A program made the position numbers and the translations under genes. Of a stretch of DNA of 7,390 nucleotides, positions 5,848-7,390 are shown one piece after another. The notes below the pieces were generated by a model. The model was not told the DNA's origin. It searched no databases and saw nothing but the letters and a program-made list of their open reading frames with translations. Position 1 is the first letter of the stretch; each line of letters starts with the position of its first letter. This DNA is from Candidatus Bipolaricaulota bacterium. Lineage in GTDB: Bacteria; Bipolaricaulota; Bipolaricaulia; RBG-16-55-9. The stretch lies in the NCBI GenBank assembly GCA_015487455.1, contig WFPR01000176.1, positions 1 to 7,390 of the forward strand, given 5' to 3'.

Positions 5848-6570
5848 TTAGCGGGCGACGGGCAAATCGTCAAGTTGAGGGGCCGTCGGGGCCGTCTCCA
5901 GGCGCTTTAGCCGCCCGCGCTCGAGGCGCGCCACCCGATCCCCCAGCTCTTGGGCCTCGTGCGGGTCGTGGGTCACGATCAGGGCGGTCGTCCCCAGCGC
6001 GTCGAGCAGCGCCTTCAGCTCCCCGCGGAGCCGACGGCGCAGCCCCTCGTCGAGGTGGGCGAAGGGCTCGTCCAACAGCAAGATTTGGGGCTCCGGCGCG
6101 AGGGCGCGGGCCAGCGCCACCCGCTGCTGCTCCCCGCCCGAGAGCTCGTGCGGGTAGCGCTCGGCTAAGTGCAAAGCTTCCACGCGGGCCAGCGCCTCTA
6201 ACGCCCTCCGGCGGCGGAGGCGGCGCGGCAGCCGCCACAGCCCGAACTCCACGTTGCCCAGGGCCGTCAGGTGCGGGAAGAGCGCCCCGTCTTGAAACAC
6301 GAACCCGACGCGCCGCCGCTCCGGCGGCACCCAGACGCCCGCCCGCGCGTCCGCGACCGTCTCGCCCCCCAGGCGGATCGAGCCCGCGTCGGGCCGCTCC
6401 AGCCCCGCCACGAGGCGGAGCAGCGTCGTCTTCCCGCTGCCCGAGGGGCCGACGATCGCCAGCCGTTCCCCCGCCCCCACCCGCAGCGAGACGCCCTCGA
6501 GCGCCGTCACGGCCCCGAAGCGCTTCGTGACCTTGAAGAGCTCCAGGGCGACACCAAGGTCACCGTTCAT
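5848..6570 (-). CDS. ABC transporter ATP-binding protein, Fe3+/thiamine/spermidine importer class
   Basis: A 240-residue ATPase that powers an inner-membrane importer together with the permease just upstream. All ABC motifs are present and intact: Walker A GPSGSGKTT (41-49), Q-loop Gln93 in FQDGALFPHL, signature LSGGEQQR (143-150), Walker B ILLLDE (163-168, with catalytic Glu168), D-loop and H-loop His201 in VTHD. The protein ends soon after the ATPase core, so the C-terminal TOBE/regulatory domain found on full-length (about 350-residue) FbpC, PotA or MalK homologues is absent. Short ATPases of the ThiQ kind look like this. The ATG at 6570 overlaps the permease 3' end by 11 bp. GGAGG lies about 12 bases upstream (6583-6587), inside the permease gene. 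The substrate is not readable from the ATPase; the permease partner points to iron(III), thiamine or a similar small ligand. Confidence 0.93.
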   Translation of the reverse strand: MNGDLGVALELFKVTKRFGAVTALEGVSLRVGAGERLAIVGPSGSGKTTLLRLVAGLERPDAGSIRLGGETVADARAGVWVPPERRRVGFVFQDGALFPHLTALGNVEFGLWRLPRRLRRRRALEALARVEALHLAERYPHELSGGEQQRVALARALAPEPQILLLDEPFAHLDEGLRRRLRGELKALLDALGTTALIVTHDPHEAQELGDRVARLERGRLKRLETAPTAPQLDDLPVAR

Positions 6571-7390
6571 GCGGGGTTGACGCCTCCCTTCCGAAGAGGT
6601 CGAGTCGGCTGAGCACGATCACGGGGCCGAGCCCCACGGAGATCAGCAGCAACGAGGGCAGGGCCGTCCCCGCCCACATCGACTCCGCGGCCATCTGGTA
6701 GATCCAGACGGCCAGGGTGTCGAAGCCGAACGGCCGCAGCAGCAGCGCGATCGGCAGCTCCTTGAGCGCGTCGACGAGGACCAGGAGCAGCGCCGCCAGC
6801 GCGCCGGGCGCGATCAGGGGGAGCTGTACTTTAAGGAGCACCCGTCGGGGCGGGGCCACGGTCCGGGCCGCGTCGACGATCGAGGGCTTAAGCTTCGCGA
6901 AGCTCGCCCCGACGCCCCCGTAGGCGACGGCCAGGAACCGCACGACATAGGCGTAGAGGAGCCCGAGGAGCGTCCCGGTGAACACCAGCCCGACGGGGAC
7001 GCCCAGCGCCCGCTCCGCGACGGCGTTGAGCCCGTGGTCGAGGCGCGCGAGCAGCGCCAGCGCCCCCACGGCCACCACCGAGCCGGGGACGGCGTAGCCG
7101 AGCGTCGCGAGCCTCACGGCCCACGCGCCGACGCCCGTCGGGGCCGCCGCGGCCAGCGCCACGGCCAGCCCCGTCGTGAGCCCGGCCGCGAGCAGGGCGA
7201 GCGTCAGGCTGTGGCGGGCGAGCGCCCCCAGCCAGGCCCAATCGACCACGCCCCGCGTCAGCTCGTCCCAGGCCCAGACGCCCAGCTGGACGAGGGGCAG
7301 CCCGAAGGCCGCGAGCAGCACCAGCGCGGGGAGGGCCGTCGCGCCCCAGGCCCTCAGCCCCGAGAGGGCTTGGGGCTCGAGCCCCAAGCC
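6560..7390 (-). CDS. ABC transporter permease (FbpB/ThiP-like), C-terminal half, 5' end outside window
   Basis: Integral membrane subunit of a binding-protein-dependent importer. The frame is open to the window edge, and 276 residues are visible. Permeases of this type usually carry two six-helix modules in about 500 residues, so this is probably the second module; the TTG at 7387 is probably internal. Seen, counting from that TTG: hydrophobic helices near 17-38, 58-82, 92-115, 133-157, 192-208 and 242-260; GYAVPGSVVAVG (97-108); the cytoplasmic coupling loop DAARTVA then QLPLIAPG (172-195); and KELPIALLLRPFGFDTLA (209-226), a segment typical of iron(III)-type permeases. In the coupling loop the usual EAA is DAA and the usual Gly of EAAxxxG is Ala178. 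A binding protein and the rest of the permease should lie beyond 7390. Confidence 0.88.
   Translation of the reverse strand, partial: GLGLEPQALSGLRAWGATALPALVLLAAFGLPLVQLGVWAWDELTRGVVDWAWLGALARHSLTLALLAAGLTTGLAVALAAAAPTGVGAWAVRLATLGYAVPGSVVAVGALALLARLDHGLNAVAERALGVPVGLVFTGTLLGLLYAYVVRFLAVAYGGVGASFAKLKPSIVDAARTVAPPRRVLLKVQLPLIAPGALAALLLVLVDALKELPIALLLRPFGFDTLAVWIYQMAAESMWAGTALPSLLLISVGLGPVIVLSRLDLFGREASTPHER

Noticed and set aside
4473..6530. 685-codon plus-strand open frame opposite ino1 and the ABC ATPase
   Set aside because: It is antisense to two clearly conserved enzymes; its translation is Arg/Pro/Ala/Gly-rich without motifs, as expected from the reverse of high-GC codon usage.

Overview
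This is a compact, very GC-rich bacterial segment (roughly 70% G+C by eye) with seven protein genes, two of them cut by the window ends. I see no rRNA, tRNA, CRISPR array or insertion sequence. The phylum cannot be fixed from the sequence. A bacterial cdsA shows a bacterial lipid pathway. An inositol-phosphate synthase next to a fused cytidylyltransferase / CDP-alcohol transferase is the arrangement known for di-myo-inositol phosphate (DIP) synthesis in (hyper)thermophiles, so a high-GC thermophile is a reasonable inference, not an observation.

Layout. Positions 2-1435 (+): the 3' part of cdsA (CDP-diacylglycerol synthesis), then 18 bases later a lipoate/octanoate protein-transfer enzyme with a LipL-like active-site cysteine. 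Positions 1420-2247 (-): a HAD-IIA phosphatase of the NagD type, convergent with and overlapping the lipoate gene. Positions 2248-2351: a 104-bp divergent control region with a good sigma70-type promoter and a perfect 14-bp palindrome between its -35 and -10. Positions 2352-3242 (+): a membrane-anchored, coiled-coil class III nucleotidyl cyclase with the full adenylate-cyclase residue set. Positions 3239-7390 (-): in transcription order, an Fe3+/thiamine-type ABC permease (5' end outside the window), its ATPase, a 136-bp gap, ino1, and the cytidylyltransferase/transferase fusion. The cyclase and fusion stop codons share the tetranucleotide CTAG.

How the genes work together. Ino1 turns glucose-6-phosphate into inositol-phosphate. 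The fusion protein's soluble half would make CDP-inositol from it, and its membrane half would join CDP-inositol to a second inositol-phosphate (giving phosphorylated DIP, a thermolyte precursor) or, less likely, to a lipid acceptor. No dedicated inositol phosphatase for the last step lies in the window. The ABC pair is an importer missing its binding protein and the first half of its permease here. The cyclase would signal through cAMP, with its effector elsewhere.

The most noteworthy signals are the two-gene inositol cassette, the in-promoter palindrome ahead of the cyclase, a degenerate pentanucleotide repeat in the ino1 leader that runs into its ribosome binding site, and dense packing with overlapping stops. 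I did not find an obviously new kind of system.
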